Shown here one piece after another: positions 52,181 to 61,933 of a stretch of DNA of 64,000 nucleotides (position 1 is the stretch's first letter; every line of letters starts with the position of its first letter). The position numbers and the translations under genes were made by a program. A model generated the notes under the pieces. The model had not been told where the DNA came from and made no database searches. It saw nothing but the letters and a program-made list of their open reading frames with translations. This stretch comes from Qipengyuania gaetbuli (GTDB taxonomy: Bacteria; Pseudomonadota; Alphaproteobacteria; Sphingomonadales; Sphingomonadaceae): positions 744,001-808,000 of the forward strand of contig NZ_WTYF01000004.1 of the NCBI RefSeq assembly GCF_009827315.1, written 5' to 3'.

Positions 52181-54157
52181 ATGAAAAAGCTTGCCCTCGC
52201 TGCCTCTGCCCTTCTCCTGACCGCATCGCCCCTGCCCCTGTTGGCGCAGGGAGCTGCCCCCGCGGCGCAGGAGGCTGTGGATACCGGCACGGGCGCAACG
52301 ATCGTTCCGGTGCCCGGCTGGGCAAGCGAGACGCGCGAAGGCATGCTCGTCTTCACAGCGCCGGAAGGCGATGCGACGGCGGCAGTCGTCGGAGTCGATG
52401 CAGCAGAGGATGGCAGCGCTGCCGTGGCCGCCGCGTGGCAGAAGCTGTCGCCCGGTTTCGAGCGCGACGTGCTGATCGCGCAAGATCCGCCCGCACGCGA
52501 CGGCTGGGACCAGATCACGGTGGTGAATTACAAGAGCTCCCCGGCAGAAAAGATCGCCGTGCAGGGCATCGGCCTGCGCAAGGGCGACCGCTGGACGGTC
52601 GTGCTGATCAACGGCGCGCTAGCCACCATCGCCAAGCGCAATGCCCAGCTCAACCAGGCCTTCGGCTCGCTCAAGCCAGCCGATTTCGAGCGCGAGACTT
52701 TCGCGGGCAAGGAGGCAAATGCGCTGACGCCTGCACGCATCGCCGAAATCACCGGTTTCGTCGAAGAGGCGATGACGGGGCTCGAAGTGCCCGGCGTCGG
52801 CCTTGCGCTGATCGAGGACGGCAAGATCGTGTGGGAAGGCGGCCTGGGGCTTACCGAACAGGGCGGCACGCAGAAAGTGGACGAAAACACCAGCTTCATG
52901 GTCGCCTCGAACACCAAGGGCATGGCCACCCTGCTCCTGTCCACGCTGGTGGATGAGGGCAAGCTCGCCTGGGACCAGAAAGTTACCGAAGTCTATCCCG
53001 AATTCCGCCTCGGCAGCGATGCCACCACCGACAGCGTGCGGGTCGAACACCTGATCTGCGCCTGCACCGGCCTGCCGCGCAAGGACATGCAATGGGTCAT
53101 GAATACCAGTGCAAAGACGCCTGCCAGCGACACCTTCGCCCAGCTTGCGTTGACGGAGCCGACCAGCGGCTTCGGCGAGGTATTCCAGTACAACAACCTC
53201 ATGGCGAGCGCAGCGGGCTATATCGGCGGCCACTTGGTCTACCCCGACATGGAAATGGGCGCCGCATTCGACCGGGCGATGGACGAGCGCATCTTCGATC
53301 CGCTTGGGATGAACAATACGACCTTCGATTTTTCCGAGGCGATGAAGGCCAACTGGGCCAAGCCGCACGCTCGCGGGTATGCCGGGCCGGTCGAGGAAGC
53401 CCCCATGGACTGGAACTACATGGTCTATCCCTATCGCCCTGCAGGGGGCGTGTGGTCGACCGCCCATGACATGGCGCTTTATGCCTTGAACGAGCTCAAC
53501 AACGGCAAGCTGGCGGACGGCAGTCAGCTAGCGTCGGCGGAAAACCTGCTCAAGCGCCGCGAGCGGTACGTGCCGCTGGGCGAAGACAGCTGGTACGGCA
53601 TGGGCCTGATGGAGGACGCAAGCCTTGGCAAGCAGGTCTATTTCCACGGCGGCAGCCTGATCGGCTTCAAGAGCAACTTCTGGTTCATTCCCGAAGACGG
53701 CATCGGCGCGGTGCTGCTGACCAATTCGGATACCGGGCAAGGCATACTGGGCCTGTTCCAGCGAAAGCTCCTCGAATTGCTCTACGACGGCAACAAGGAG
53801 GCCGACGAAAACCTCGCAGCATCTGTCAAACTCGGCGCGGAAGCGCGCGAGAAGGGTCGCGAGGGCATCGTCGAGAAAGGCGATCCCGCCGTTCTGGCAA
53901 CGCTCGCGCCGCGTTACGTCAGCCCCGAACTGGGTCCGCTGACCATCTCGACCGAAAATGGCCTGACTTGGGCAACTGTGACTTCCGGCAAGTCAGCCAT
54001 CGGCACCAAGGCCAATGACGATGGCACGAATTCGGTCATCTTCATGACGCCCGGCTTCTTCGGCTTTCCCCTGATCATGGGCGAGCGCGAGGGCAAGCGC
54101 GTGCTGATCCTGATGGATGCCCAGCACGAATATGTCTTCACCGAGGACGCCGCCTGA
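52181..54157 (+). CDS. exported serine hydrolase (beta-lactamase-like)
   Basis: 658 residues from the ATG at 52181 (AAGGAG nine bases upstream), with a signal peptide (LALAASALLLTASPLPLLA). The catalytic domain (about 185-530) has SxxK (VASNTKGMAT), the Tyr motif QYNNLMASA and HGG (YFHGGSLIG) in place of KTG, as in class C and DD-peptidase-like hydrolases. An N-terminal part (about 25-180) and a C-terminal beta-rich part (about 555-658) flank it. It may act on peptidoglycan or small esters. No tandem partner. Confidence 0.88.
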   Translation: MKKLALAASALLLTASPLPLLAQGAAPAAQEAVDTGTGATIVPVPGWASETREGMLVFTAPEGDATAAVVGVDAAEDGSAAVAAAWQKLSPGFERDVLIAQDPPARDGWDQITVVNYKSSPAEKIAVQGIGLRKGDRWTVVLINGALATIAKRNAQLNQAFGSLKPADFERETFAGKEANALTPARIAEITGFVEEAMTGLEVPGVGLALIEDGKIVWEGGLGLTEQGGTQKVDENTSFMVASNTKGMATLLLSTLVDEGKLAWDQKVTEVYPEFRLGSDATTDSVRVEHLICACTGLPRKDMQWVMNTSAKTPASDTFAQLALTEPTSGFGEVFQYNNLMASAAGYIGGHLVYPDMEMGAAFDRAMDERIFDPLGMNNTTFDFSEAMKANWAKPHARGYAGPVEEAPMDWNYMVYPYRPAGGVWSTAHDMALYALNELNNGKLADGSQLASAENLLKRRERYVPLGEDSWYGMGLMEDASLGKQVYFHGGSLIGFKSNFWFIPEDGIGAVLLTNSDTGQGILGLFQRKLLELLYDGNKEADENLAASVKLGAEAREKGREGIVEKGDPAVLATLAPRYVSPELGPLTISTENGLTWATVTSGKSAIGTKANDDGTNSVIFMTPGFFGFPLIMGEREGKRVLILMDAQHEYVFTEDAA

Positions 54158-54171
54158 CGGCGTCCCCCGGT

Positions 54172-55170
54172 TCAGTCTTGCGGCGGATAGCGCAGTGAGA
54201 GCTGGCGCTCCGCCTCGAGGCGGCTCGAGACGCGGTTCAGTCCTGCTTGCGAATAATCCTTGCTCTCGCCGCTCGCCAGCGCGCGCCCATAGAGGTCGGC
54301 AGCCTCTTCCAGCCGTCCGTCGCGCTCTGCGCAAAGTCCGGCATTGAAGATCGCCGATACCTGCTCCGGGTTGCGGCCAGCCATCTCCTTGAAACGGATG
54401 CAGGCCGCCAACTGGTCGTTCTTGGTTAGCCGAACTGCGGTCTTGAAATCCTTGGAATCCTGCTTGGCCAGGCCCTTGCGGCTTTCGAGCATACGGATGT
54501 CCTCGCGCCGGAATTCAGGCGCCAGGTCGAGCCTGACGCGGGCCGCGAAGCTATCCACCAGCGCATCCATCATCTTGTTGGCGGAAGGCTGCGAATACTC
54601 GTTCGCGCAGTAGCTTTGCGACTGGCTCTTGCGGTCATCTGCTGCGTAAAGCGTGCCGCCTTCCCGCGCGATCAGGCGGAGCGATGGCGAAAAGCTGACG
54701 GTCATCGTCCGGCATTCGTAGACGTCGACCCGTTCCTCGACACAGTTCTTGTTTTCGTCCTTCTTCACGCAGCGGGTCTTTTTCGTAGTTCCGGACCGGT
54801 AATCCGAAACCTCGCCTGATGCCGTGCCGCGCATGGTGGCGGACACCGGCCCCGCCTCGGCCACCGCAGCAGCTGCACTGGCAGGCGTGTCAGCCCCGTA
54901 AATGTAGATGGTGTCGCCACCTCCGGAACCGGCGCGAACGGTAAAGTACGGCGCGCCGTCGATCTGCACGCCTTCGAGCCGGTCAGTCAGTGCGATGGCA
55001 AGCCGTTCGCCCACTTCGCCACCAAAGCGTTCGATAGTGATTTCCTCGACTTCGATCGCGCCAGCATCGCGGGCGGCATAGACACCTTCGACCGTCAGAA
55101 CTTCGGCATTCGCCGCAGCCGGAAGTACAACGACCAGCGCTGCCACGGAAACGCGGATACCAACACGCAT
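54172..55170 (-). CDS. exported protein with C-terminal TPR-like region
   Basis: 332 residues with a signal peptide (AALVVVLPAAANA, cleavage after about residue 22). The middle has five Cys, including CVKKDENKNC and ECRTMTV, that could form disulfides. The C-terminus (RFKEMAGRNPEQVSAIFNAG, EEAADLYGRALASG) looks like one or two tetratricopeptide repeats. No known family comes to mind. It converges on the serine hydrolase, 14 bp apart, and is close downstream of aspS on the same strand. Confidence 0.7.
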   Translation of the reverse strand: MRVGIRVSVAALVVVLPAAANAEVLTVEGVYAARDAGAIEVEEITIERFGGEVGERLAIALTDRLEGVQIDGAPYFTVRAGSGGGDTIYIYGADTPASAAAAVAEAGPVSATMRGTASGEVSDYRSGTTKKTRCVKKDENKNCVEERVDVYECRTMTVSFSPSLRLIAREGGTLYAADDRKSQSQSYCANEYSQPSANKMMDALVDSFAARVRLDLAPEFRREDIRMLESRKGLAKQDSKDFKTAVRLTKNDQLAACIRFKEMAGRNPEQVSAIFNAGLCAERDGRLEEAADLYGRALASGESKDYSQAGLNRVSSRLEAERQLSLRYPPQD

Positions 55171-55258
55171 TCGAACCCTCCCCCCCTTTTTTGGAAGGCT
55201 AGCCCCAATCCGGTGGCCTTGTCATGAACGAATGCGCAGGCAGCCCGCGCAAGGGCGA

Positions 55259-57046
55259 TCAGGCGCCTTCGGTCTTGGGTGCCTCAACCGTGCGGATATG
55301 GACATCGCGCAGCTGGCGCGGGCTGACGAGGCTGGGAGCGCCCATCATCAGGTCCTGCGCCTTCTGGTTGAGCGGGAAAGCGATCACTTCGCGGATGTTC
55401 GGCTCGTCGGCGAGCAGCATCACGATGCGGTCGATGCCCGGAGCCGAACCACCGTGCGGCGGCGCGCCCAGCTTGAACGCCTCGATCATGCCGGAGAAGT
55501 TCTCGTCGACGTCGGCCTGCGTGTAGCCGGCGATTTCGAACGCCTTGTACATGATCTCCGGCTTGTGGTTCCGGATTGCGCCCGAGGACAGCTCGTATCC
55601 GTTGCAGACGATGTCGTACTGCCACGCCTTGATTTCGAGCGGGTCCTGCGTTTCGAGCGCTTCCATCTCGCCCTGCGGCATCGAGAAGGGGTTGTGGCTG
55701 AAGTCGACCTTCTTCTGCTCCTCGTCGTATTCGAACATCGGGAAGTCGACGATCCAGCAGAACTTGAAGCAGCCTTCCTCGATCAGGCCGAGTTCCTCGG
55801 CCACGCGGGTGCGGGCGGCACCGGCCAGCTTGGCCGCGTCCTTCTCCTTGCCGGCGGCAAAGAACAGGCCGTCATTCTCGCCAAGGCCGAGTTCGGCGTA
55901 GAGCTTTTCCATGCCCTCGGTGCCGTGGTTCTTGGCAATCGGACCGCCGAATTCGCCACCCTTGCGGGTGACGTAGCCGAGACCCGCGAAACCTTCGCGG
56001 CGCGCCCAGTCATTCATGTCGTCGAAGAACTTGCGGCTCTTCTCGTGGGTGTTCGGAGCCGGAACCACGCGCACGCGGCCCCCGGTGCCAACGATCTTCT
56101 CGAACAGGCCGAAACCCGAGGTGGTGAAGTGCTCGGTCACATCGCTGATGATCAGCGGGTTGCGCAGGTCCGGCTTGTCGCTGCCGTACTTCAGCATGGC
56201 TTCGGCATAGGGGATGCGGGGGAATTCACCTGCAGGGGTGACTGTCTTGCCGTTCGCGAATTCCTCGAACACGCCGGCAAGAACCGGCTCGATCGCCTGG
56301 AAGACGTCTTCCTGCGTCACAAAGCTCATCTCGAAATCGAGCTGGTAGAATTCGGGCGAACGGTCGGCACGAAGGTCTTCGTCGCGGAAACAGGGGGCAA
56401 TCTGAAAATACCGGTCGAAACCGGCGACCATCAGCAGCTGCTTGAACATCTGCGGCGCCTGCGGAAGCGCGTAGAAACGTCCCGGGTGGAGGCGGCTGGG
56501 TACGAGGTAGTCGCGTGCGCCTTCGGGTGACGACGCGCCGAGGATGGGGGTCTGGAATTCGAAGAAGCCCTGGTCCTGCATCCGGCGGCGCAGGCTGGAG
56601 ATGACCTGGCTGCGCAGCATGATGTTGGCGTGGACGCGCTCGCGGCGCAGGTCGACGAAGCGGTACTTGAGGCGCGTTTCCTCGGGATAGTCTTCCGCCT
56701 GGTTCACGATCAGCGGCAGGTCGTCGGCACGGCTCTGCACCGTGACCGAACGGGCGAAGACCTCGATCTCGCCGGTCGGCAGGTTCTTGTTCACTGCCAC
56801 ATCGTCACGCGCCTTCACATCGCCGTCGATGGTGATGACCGATTCCAGCTTGAGCTTTTCCAGCACCGTCAGCGCTTCGCTGTCGCTGTCGGCGACGATC
56901 TGCGTGATGCCGTAATGGTCGCGCAGGTCGACGAAGAGCACACCGCCGTGATCGCGCTTGTTGTGCACCCAGCCGGAAAGGCGGACAGTTTCGCCGACAT
57001 TTGCCTTGGTCAGCGCAGCGCAGTTGTGGGTACGATAGGCGTGCAT
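55259..57046 (-). CDS. aspS: aspartyl-tRNA synthetase
   Basis: 595 residues, bacterial length. OB-fold anticodon-binding domain ([15 protein letters not shown]), class II catalytic motifs 1 ([17 protein letters not shown]), 2 ([20 protein letters not shown]) and 3 (GIDRIVMLL), and a GAD insertion domain between 2 and 3. It charges tRNA-Asp. Alphaproteobacterial enzymes are often non-discriminating and also charge tRNA-Asn for GatCAB, which this sequence alone cannot settle. Confidence 0.98.
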   Translation of the reverse strand: MHAYRTHNCAALTKANVGETVRLSGWVHNKRDHGGVLFVDLRDHYGITQIVADSDSEALTVLEKLKLESVITIDGDVKARDDVAVNKNLPTGEIEVFARSVTVQSRADDLPLIVNQAEDYPEETRLKYRFVDLRRERVHANIMLRSQVISSLRRRMQDQGFFEFQTPILGASSPEGARDYLVPSRLHPGRFYALPQAPQMFKQLLMVAGFDRYFQIAPCFRDEDLRADRSPEFYQLDFEMSFVTQEDVFQAIEPVLAGVFEEFANGKTVTPAGEFPRIPYAEAMLKYGSDKPDLRNPLIISDVTEHFTTSGFGLFEKIVGTGGRVRVVPAPNTHEKSRKFFDDMNDWARREGFAGLGYVTRKGGEFGGPIAKNHGTEGMEKLYAELGLGENDGLFFAAGKEKDAAKLAGAARTRVAEELGLIEEGCFKFCWIVDFPMFEYDEEQKKVDFSHNPFSMPQGEMEALETQDPLEIKAWQYDIVCNGYELSSGAIRNHKPEIMYKAFEIAGYTQADVDENFSGMIEAFKLGAPPHGGSAPGIDRIVMLLADEPNIREVIAFPLNQKAQDLMMGAPSLVSPRQLRDVHIRTVEAPKTEGA

Positions 57047-57201
57047 CTAAAATCTTTCCATTTTCGGAGCTATGGCGCTAGGGGCGCGGCGTCGCGCTCC
57101 TCTAGCAGGAATCGCGCGCGCTAACAGGGCACCTGCGGGTTTTTGTCAAGGCTCGCTGCGGTGCGAGAGCGGTACTCCGCTCAAGAGCAAGAAAAGACAC
57201 G

Positions 57202-58404
57202 ATGAAGATACACGACCTGATTACGACTACCGAGGCCCTCGCAGACCTGTGCGAACGCCTGGCGAAAAGCGATTTCGTCACTGTCGATACCGAATTCATG
57301 CGCGAGAACACCTATTGGCCGGAGTTGTGCCTGGTGCAGATCGCCAACGAAAAAGAAGCCGCGGCCATCGACCCTCTGGCCGACAGCATCGACCTGAAAC
57401 CCCTGTGGGACCTGATGTGCGAGAACGAGGAAGTCCTGAAGGTCTTCCACGCCGGCGGACAGGACGTCGAGATCGTCTACAATTTCACCGGCAAGACGCC
57501 GCACCCGATCTTCGACACGCAGATCGCGATGATGGCGATCAGCCAGTCGGAGCAGATCGGCTATGCCAATCTCGTCGAAAGCTGGCTGGGCATCACGGTC
57601 GACAAGGGCGCCCGCTTCACCGACTGGAGCCGCCGCCCGCTGACCGACCGGCAGATCGAATATGCCATCGGCGATGTGACCCACCTCTCGAAAATCTTTC
57701 CCAAGATCCTCAAAAAGCTGGTGAAGACTGGCCGCGGTGCGTGGCTCGATGCGGAAATGGACAAGCTCGCCGATCCGGCGAACTATGCCAATGACGCCGA
57801 CATCGCGTGGAAGCGCATCCGCTCGCCCGGTCGCAATCCGACCGTGCTTGGCCGCCTCAAGGCACTGGCTGCATGGCGCGAAGGCGAAGCGCAGCACAAG
57901 AACATCCCGCGTGGGCGCATCATGCGCGACGAAACGCTCGCCGACATCGCCAGTCACCCGCCAAAGAAGCAGGTCGACCTGACCAAGGTGCGCGGCCTGT
58001 CGAACGCGTGGAAGGACAACGACATCGGCAAGCGGCTGATGAAGGTCATCGAAAAAGCCGAGCCGCTGACCAAGGAAGAAATGCCCGACAAGCCCAAGCG
58101 CGGCGCTCCGCTGGGCAAGGAAGGCGCGCTGGTGGCGGACCTGCTCAAGCTACTGCTCAAGATCCGTGCCCGCGAAATCGACGTCGCCGCCCGCCTGCTG
58201 ACCAAGGCGGACGAGATGGAAGCACTGGCGGCTGGCGTACGCAAGCTGCCCATCCTCGAAGGCTGGCGATACGAAGTTTTCGGCAAGGACGCGCTCGAAC
58301 TGGTCGAGGGGCGACTGGCCTTCGCGGTCAAGGACGGCAAGCTGCTGATGACCCACGTCGATAACATGGGCGAAGAACTGACCGAGGCACAGGCCGCGGA
58401 GTGA
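57202..58404 (+). CDS. rnd: ribonuclease D
   Basis: 400 residues. DEDDy exonuclease motifs: FVTVDTEFMRE, FHAGGQDVEIVY, FDTQIAMMAI and YAIGDVTHL with the metal Asp and catalytic Tyr. C-terminal HRDC domain (about 215-295, GRLKALAAWREGEAQ). It trims 3' ends of tRNA precursors and other RNAs. Divergent from aspS. Overlaps the following oxyR by four bases (GTGA), so the two are coupled. Confidence 0.96.
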   Translation: MKIHDLITTTEALADLCERLAKSDFVTVDTEFMRENTYWPELCLVQIANEKEAAAIDPLADSIDLKPLWDLMCENEEVLKVFHAGGQDVEIVYNFTGKTPHPIFDTQIAMMAISQSEQIGYANLVESWLGITVDKGARFTDWSRRPLTDRQIEYAIGDVTHLSKIFPKILKKLVKTGRGAWLDAEMDKLADPANYANDADIAWKRIRSPGRNPTVLGRLKALAAWREGEAQHKNIPRGRIMRDETLADIASHPPKKQVDLTKVRGLSNAWKDNDIGKRLMKVIEKAEPLTKEEMPDKPKRGAPLGKEGALVADLLKLLLKIRAREIDVAARLLTKADEMEALAAGVRKLPILEGWRYEVFGKDALELVEGRLAFAVKDGKLLMTHVDNMGEELTEAQAAE

Positions 58405-59297
58405 GCACTTACCTCCCCACCCTCAAGCAGCTGCAATATCTCGTCGCGCTGCACGAGCACGGCCATTTCGGCCGCGCGGCAGAGGCCAGCTTCGTTTCGC
58501 AGTCGACGCTTTCGGCCGGCATCCGCGAGCTCGAGTCGCTGCTGGGCGTGACGCTGGTCGAGCGCAGCCGACGGGTCGTCCGCTTCACGGCGCTCGGCAA
58601 CCAGGTGGTGGAGAAGGCACACCGCATCCTGCGCGAGGCGGAAGAGCTGGCAGACCTCGTCCAGGCCGCGGGCAAGCCGCTGGCAGGGCAGCTGCGCATG
58701 AGCGTCATTCCGACGATCGCACCTTTCCTCCTGCCGCGCTTCCTCCCGCGTCTGCGCAAGGAGCGCCCCGACCTCGAGCTGTTCCTGCGCGAGGAAACCA
58801 GTCACGACGCGGTCGAATCGCTCCAGCACGGGAGGGTCGATTGCGTGCTGCTCGCCCTGCCCTTCGCCACGGGCGAGGTCGAGAAAGCACATATCTCGGA
58901 CGATCCGCTCTACGTCGCCTTCCCGAAAGACGATCCGCGCGATCCACCCGAAACGGTGTCAGCCGACATGATCGACGAAGGGCGACTGCTGCTGCTGGAA
59001 GATGGGCACTGCCTCAAGGAACACGCGCTGGCGGCCTGCAACCGGCCCGAACTGCGCGGAAGCGCCACGATGATCGGCACCAGCCTGCATACTCTGGTGC
59101 AGATGGTCGACAACGGCCTCGGTCTGACGATGCTGCCGGAAATGGCCGTGGAAGCCGGTATCCTGAACGGCACCGATGTCGTCGCCCGCCCGCTCAAGAG
59201 CAAGCAGGCGAGCCGCGAGATCGCGCTCATCTGGCGCAAGAATTCCCCGCGCCGGGACGATTTCGAATTGTTGGCGGAAGAATTGCGCGCCGGTTAG
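58401..59297 (+). CDS. oxyR: LysR-family peroxide sensor OxyR
   Basis: 298 residues from a GTG at 58401 that overlaps the rnd stop. Helix-turn-helix AAEASFVSQSTLSAGIRELE, then the OxyR effector domain with the redox pair Cys204 (DGHCLKEHAL) and Cys213 (AACNRPE), nine residues apart as in E. coli Cys199/Cys208. H2O2 links the two and the active tetramer induces catalase and alkyl hydroperoxide reductase genes. No such gene adjoins it here. Confidence 0.95.
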   Translation: MSTYLPTLKQLQYLVALHEHGHFGRAAEASFVSQSTLSAGIRELESLLGVTLVERSRRVVRFTALGNQVVEKAHRILREAEELADLVQAAGKPLAGQLRMSVIPTIAPFLLPRFLPRLRKERPDLELFLREETSHDAVESLQHGRVDCVLLALPFATGEVEKAHISDDPLYVAFPKDDPRDPPETVSADMIDEGRLLLLEDGHCLKEHALAACNRPELRGSATMIGTSLHTLVQMVDNGLGLTMLPEMAVEAGILNGTDVVARPLKSKQASREIALIWRKNSPRRDDFELLAEELRAG

Positions 59298-59563
59298 GCG
59301 GTAAGCGGTTCCCGGGTCTTCGCGGCCTTCGACTTCACGAACTTGTCGAGCTTTTTCACCGCAAACATCGGGACGATGACGCTGAGGGCAATCCCGGCGA
59401 GCGAGCAGAAGGCGATCCAGATCGCCATGGCCGTGCCGCCCGAAAGATAGAGGCCGTACAGGACGGGCGCCGCGAGGATGAACCCACGGATCTCGTTGAA
59501 GATGATTGCCACTGCGCTGACCTTGAGCAGCGCGGCAAGGATCATGTGTATGGTCGTACCCAT
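59294..59563 (-). CDS. small membrane protein, unknown
   Basis: 89 residues from the ATG at 59563; the longer open frame upstream is Gly/Arg-rich and unlikely to be coding. Three hydrophobic segments (about 4-27, 31-50 and 52-70) and a basic C-terminus (KKLDKFVKSKAAK). No family signature. It overlaps the oxyR stop by four bases in convergent orientation. No clear ribosome site. Confidence 0.6.
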   Translation of the reverse strand: MGTTIHMILAALLKVSAVAIIFNEIRGFILAAPVLYGLYLSGGTAMAIWIAFCSLAGIALSVIVPMFAVKKLDKFVKSKAAKTREPLTA

Positions 59564-59762
59564 GCGACCGTTGTTAATTGCCTTTGGTAAAGGAACCGTT
59601 GACCACGCTCCGGTTTCCCCCGTTCGTCCCGTCGATCCCCCGTTCCGCCCCCGCAGGCCCGCAATTTTTGGGTGCATCCCGGGCCGCTAACGCGTAGCGC
59701 TGGCTGCGACACACGAGGGGAAGCATGCCGGTACGACAGCGTCCGCAGGACACGGCCAGCCG

Positions 59763-61229
59763 ATGAGCAGCGGATCGCCAGGCAGGGGCAGCGTCTATAG
59801 AGGCGCGGCGATTGCGGTTGCCCTGACCTGGGTGCTGCGCGCGATCGGGCTGGTCTCGGTCTTCATCCTCGCTCGGCTTCTCACCCCGTCCGATTTCGGC
59901 GTCGTCGGCCTCGCCATGACCGCAGTCGCGCTGGTCGAGACGTTCTCCTACCTCGGCATGAAGCAGGCCCTGCTGCGGATGGAAAAGCCGGACCGGGATT
60001 ATTACGACACGGCTTTCACCATCCAGTTGATCATGTTCACAGCGCTTGGCCTGCTGTTGTTCGCGATTGCTGCCCCCGCCGCCGACTTCTTCCGTGAACC
60101 GCGCGTCGAACCCGTCATCTACGCGCTCTCGCTAAGGTTCGTGATGCTGGGGCTCGTCAACATCGGTGTCGTCGAGTTCGAGCGCGATTTCGCCTTCGGG
60201 CGGGATCTCAAGATGAAGGCGACGGCGCGGATCGTCTCGTTCTTCGTCACCGTAGCGCTGGCCTTGTGGCTGCGATCCTACTGGGCGCTCGTGGTCGGCA
60301 TGATCGTGCAATCGCTGGTCCTGACGATCCTGTCCTACACGATGCAGCCATACCGCCCGCGCCTGTCGCTGGCGCGCCGCGCCGAACTCCTGGGCGTTTC
60401 GCTGTGGATCTTCTCAGGCGTGGTTGCGCAAACTCTATACAGCCAGGTCGAACGGATCGTGGTCGGCCGTACTGCCGACACGGGGACCGTGGGTGCCTTT
60501 TCGGTCAGCAAGGACGTGTCGAACATCCTCACGCAGGAAATCGCCATGGCACTCAACCGCGTGACCTTTGTGACCACGGCTCGTAGCGGAGCCTTCGACA
60601 CGCAGGGCGATCGAATTGCCCGCTCGCTGGGTGCCTATGCGATGATCACGGCGCCTATGGGACTTGGCCTCGCAGCGGTGGCCGAACACTTCATCCGGGT
60701 CTTCCTGGGCGGGCAATGGGGCTCGGCAGTGCCTCTTGTCGCCCCCATTGCTGTCGCTACGGCGCTGATGGCCGTATTCCGCCTGATCGCCTCATCGTTG
60801 CAGGCCGGCGGTCACGAGAAAGCCTCCGGCCTCCTGTGCATCGCTGGCCTGGCAGGGCTGGCAGTCGCAGTCGGCATGGTCGCGCATGCGGGCGGAAGTC
60901 CCCTTTCAATAGCTCAAACCGGGATGGCAGTGAGCGCGGTGACCCTGCTTGCCGGACTTGGCGTGATGGCGCACTTCACACGGCATGATGTGGCGAGCTT
61001 CCTTATAGCCGTGGCAAGGCCGTTCCTTGCGGGCACGGCGATGTATTTCCTCGTCCACGCGATGCCGGTTCTCTCGCCGTCACAATTCGTTGAACTGGTA
61101 TGGCGTGCCGCGCTTGGTGCCGCGGCCTATTTCGCCGCACTGATGCTGCTCTGGCTGGTGTCGGGACGGCCTCAATCGAGCGAGGCCGAAATGCTGCGCG
61201 TGGCCCGAAGGCTGCTCGCGCGCTTTTAG
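59763..61229 (+). CDS. polysaccharide flippase (Wzx-like)
   Basis: 488 residues, twelve to fourteen membrane spans, MOP/oligosaccharide flippase family. Opening (GAAIAVALTWVLRAIGLVSV, LLTPSDFGVVGLAM) and the Arg/Lys-containing loops are typical of Wzx-type proteins that move lipid-linked sugars across the inner membrane. No glycosyltransferase adjoins it, so the exported polymer is unknown. Its end overlaps the convergent pgsA by four bases. Confidence 0.88.
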   Translation: MSSGSPGRGSVYRGAAIAVALTWVLRAIGLVSVFILARLLTPSDFGVVGLAMTAVALVETFSYLGMKQALLRMEKPDRDYYDTAFTIQLIMFTALGLLLFAIAAPAADFFREPRVEPVIYALSLRFVMLGLVNIGVVEFERDFAFGRDLKMKATARIVSFFVTVALALWLRSYWALVVGMIVQSLVLTILSYTMQPYRPRLSLARRAELLGVSLWIFSGVVAQTLYSQVERIVVGRTADTGTVGAFSVSKDVSNILTQEIAMALNRVTFVTTARSGAFDTQGDRIARSLGAYAMITAPMGLGLAAVAEHFIRVFLGGQWGSAVPLVAPIAVATALMAVFRLIASSLQAGGHEKASGLLCIAGLAGLAVAVGMVAHAGGSPLSIAQTGMAVSAVTLLAGLGVMAHFTRHDVASFLIAVARPFLAGTAMYFLVHAMPVLSPSQFVELVWRAALGAAAYFAALMLLWLVSGRPQSSEAEMLRVARRLLARF

Positions 61230-61819
61230 TCCATATGCTTGAGGCCGACCCGCAGGTAATCCCATCCTGTCACAAGCGTCAGGATGGCAGCACCCCATAG
61301 CGATACGAGGCCAACGGTGTGCGGGACGTTGGCGACGATATCGCCGATCTGCATCGTCCAGCGCGGCAGGCCCTGGCCGAGGATCAGCGATCCCAGCGCC
61401 ATTAGCTGGAAAGTCGTCTTCCACTTGGCGAGCCGGCTCACCGGAACGGAAATCTGCAAGCCGCCAAGGAATTCGCGCAGGCCCGAGACGGCGATTTCGC
61501 GCACGAGGATGATGAGCCCCGCCACGACATGCATGTCCCCGACATAGGGACCGCGCAGCACGCCCTGGGCCGCCAGCACGAGGATTACCGAGGCGACCAT
61601 GATCTTGTCCGCAATCGGATCGAGGAAGATGCCCAGTTTGGAAACCGTGCCACTGGAACGCGCCAGCATCCCATCGAAATAGTCGGTGATCCCCATCGCG
61701 CAGTAGAGCACGAAGGCGGCAAGATAGCCGGTTTCCCAGCCCGGCCACCACAACAGGAAGGCCAGAAGCGGGATCGCGAAGATGCGCGACAGCGTGAGGA
61801 TGTTGGGCAGGCTCAACAT
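61226..61819 (-). CDS. pgsA: CDP-diacylglycerol-glycerol-3-phosphate phosphatidyltransferase
   Basis: 197 residues from the ATG at 61819, with AGGGGGAAT upstream. CDP-alcohol phosphatidyltransferase motif D-G-x2-A-R-x8-G-x3-D-x3-D is present: DYFDGMLARSSGTVSKLG then IFLDPIADK. Six membrane spans. It makes phosphatidylglycerol phosphate, the committed step to phosphatidylglycerol and cardiolipin, consistent with the lplT-like gene starting 115 bp away on the other strand. Confidence 0.95.
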   Translation of the reverse strand: MLSLPNILTLSRIFAIPLLAFLLWWPGWETGYLAAFVLYCAMGITDYFDGMLARSSGTVSKLGIFLDPIADKIMVASVILVLAAQGVLRGPYVGDMHVVAGLIILVREIAVSGLREFLGGLQISVPVSRLAKWKTTFQLMALGSLILGQGLPRWTMQIGDIVANVPHTVGLVSLWGAAILTLVTGWDYLRVGLKHMD

Positions 61820-61933
61820 GATGGCATTCCCCCTAACGACAAACGGTCCGCCGCAAAAGCCGCACAATGTCCTTGTCCGCCGCCGTGTTGTTCCTCACAA
61901 GGGCCGCGCACGCGGGGTTGCGTACGGGGGGTC

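Noticed and set aside
55232..56530. 432-codon + strand frame as a gene
   Set aside because: It lies wholly antisense to aspS, a full-length conserved gene; high GC content produces long antisense frames.
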